Assembly: GCA_946479185.1 (NCBI GenBank)
Contig: CAMLFF010000194.1
Location: 1 to 6,355, forward strand
Source: an uncultured Sphingobium sp.
Lineage (GTDB): Bacteria; Pseudomonadota; Alphaproteobacteria; Sphingomonadales; Sphingomonadaceae
Direction of reading: 5' to 3'
Length of the DNA: 6,355 nt
Below the pieces are notes generated by a model, which worked only from the letters and a program-made list of their open reading frames with translations, was not told the origin of the DNA and did not search any database. Both the position numbers and the translations under genes were made by a program. Numbering within the stretch: the stretch's first letter is position 1; each line of letters starts with the position of its first letter. Of this stretch, positions 6,294-6,355 are shown piece by piece.

Positions 6294-6355
6294 ATGGCCA
6301 AGGCTAAATTTGAGCGGACGAAGCCGCACTGCAACATCGGCACCATCGGTCACGT
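6294..6355 (+). CDS. tuf: Elongation factor Tu (5' part, cut by window end)
   Basis: EF-Tu is the GTPase that brings aminoacyl-tRNA to the ribosomal A site. Twenty complete codons are visible, reading [20 protein letters not shown], the canonical EF-Tu N-terminus. The window ends inside the P-loop (GHVDHGKT in the family), after GH and two bases of the next codon. GAGG (6285-6288) lies 5 nt before the ATG. Its place after fusA completes the standard rpsL-rpsG-fusA-tuf order. Whether this is the only tuf copy cannot be seen. Confidence 0.97.
   Translation, partial: MAKAKFERTKPHCNIGTIGH

Overview
The window looks like a core chromosomal segment of a GC-rich alphaproteobacterium, most likely a sphingomonad (Sphingomonadales). 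That assignment rests on the gene content, the character of the S12, S7, EF-G, UbiB and UbiE proteins, and GC-rich palindromic intergenic repeats of a kind I associate with sphingomonads. No database search was possible, so the genus is not resolved.

There are two divergent blocks. On the minus strand, ubiE (1924-2655) is followed by ubiB (246-1784). These encode the C-methyltransferase and the ABC1/ADCK-type atypical kinase-like protein of ubiquinone biosynthesis. On the plus strand is the classical str operon: rpsL (S12, 2988-3359), rpsG (S7, 3378-3848), fusA (EF-G, 4114-6186) and the first 20 codons of tuf (EF-Tu, from 6294). The blocks are separated by a 332-bp divergent control region (2656-2987).

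The remaining sequence is rich in inverted repeats. Positions 1-245 hold a cluster of REP-like hairpins and no gene I can name. The 139-bp ubiE-ubiB gap is almost entirely a pair of mutually inverted REP-like palindromes (REPIN-like), and one arm supplies the ubiB ribosome-binding site. The rpsL leader carries a 12-bp-stem hairpin with two A/G mismatches, followed by a T-rich stretch. The rpsG-fusA gap is 265 bp and holds a terminator- or attenuator-like hairpin, an exact 18-bp AT-cored palindrome and a possible separate fusA promoter. The fusA-tuf gap of 107 bp has another hairpin.

The genes are ordinary core functions: respiratory quinone synthesis on one side and translation on the other. 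I found no new multi-gene system. The points most worth a second look are that S12 carries Arg at position 88, the classic streptomycin-resistance site, the REP arm serving as the ubiB ribosome-binding site, and the undescribed RNA/DNA structures in the str operon leader and gaps.
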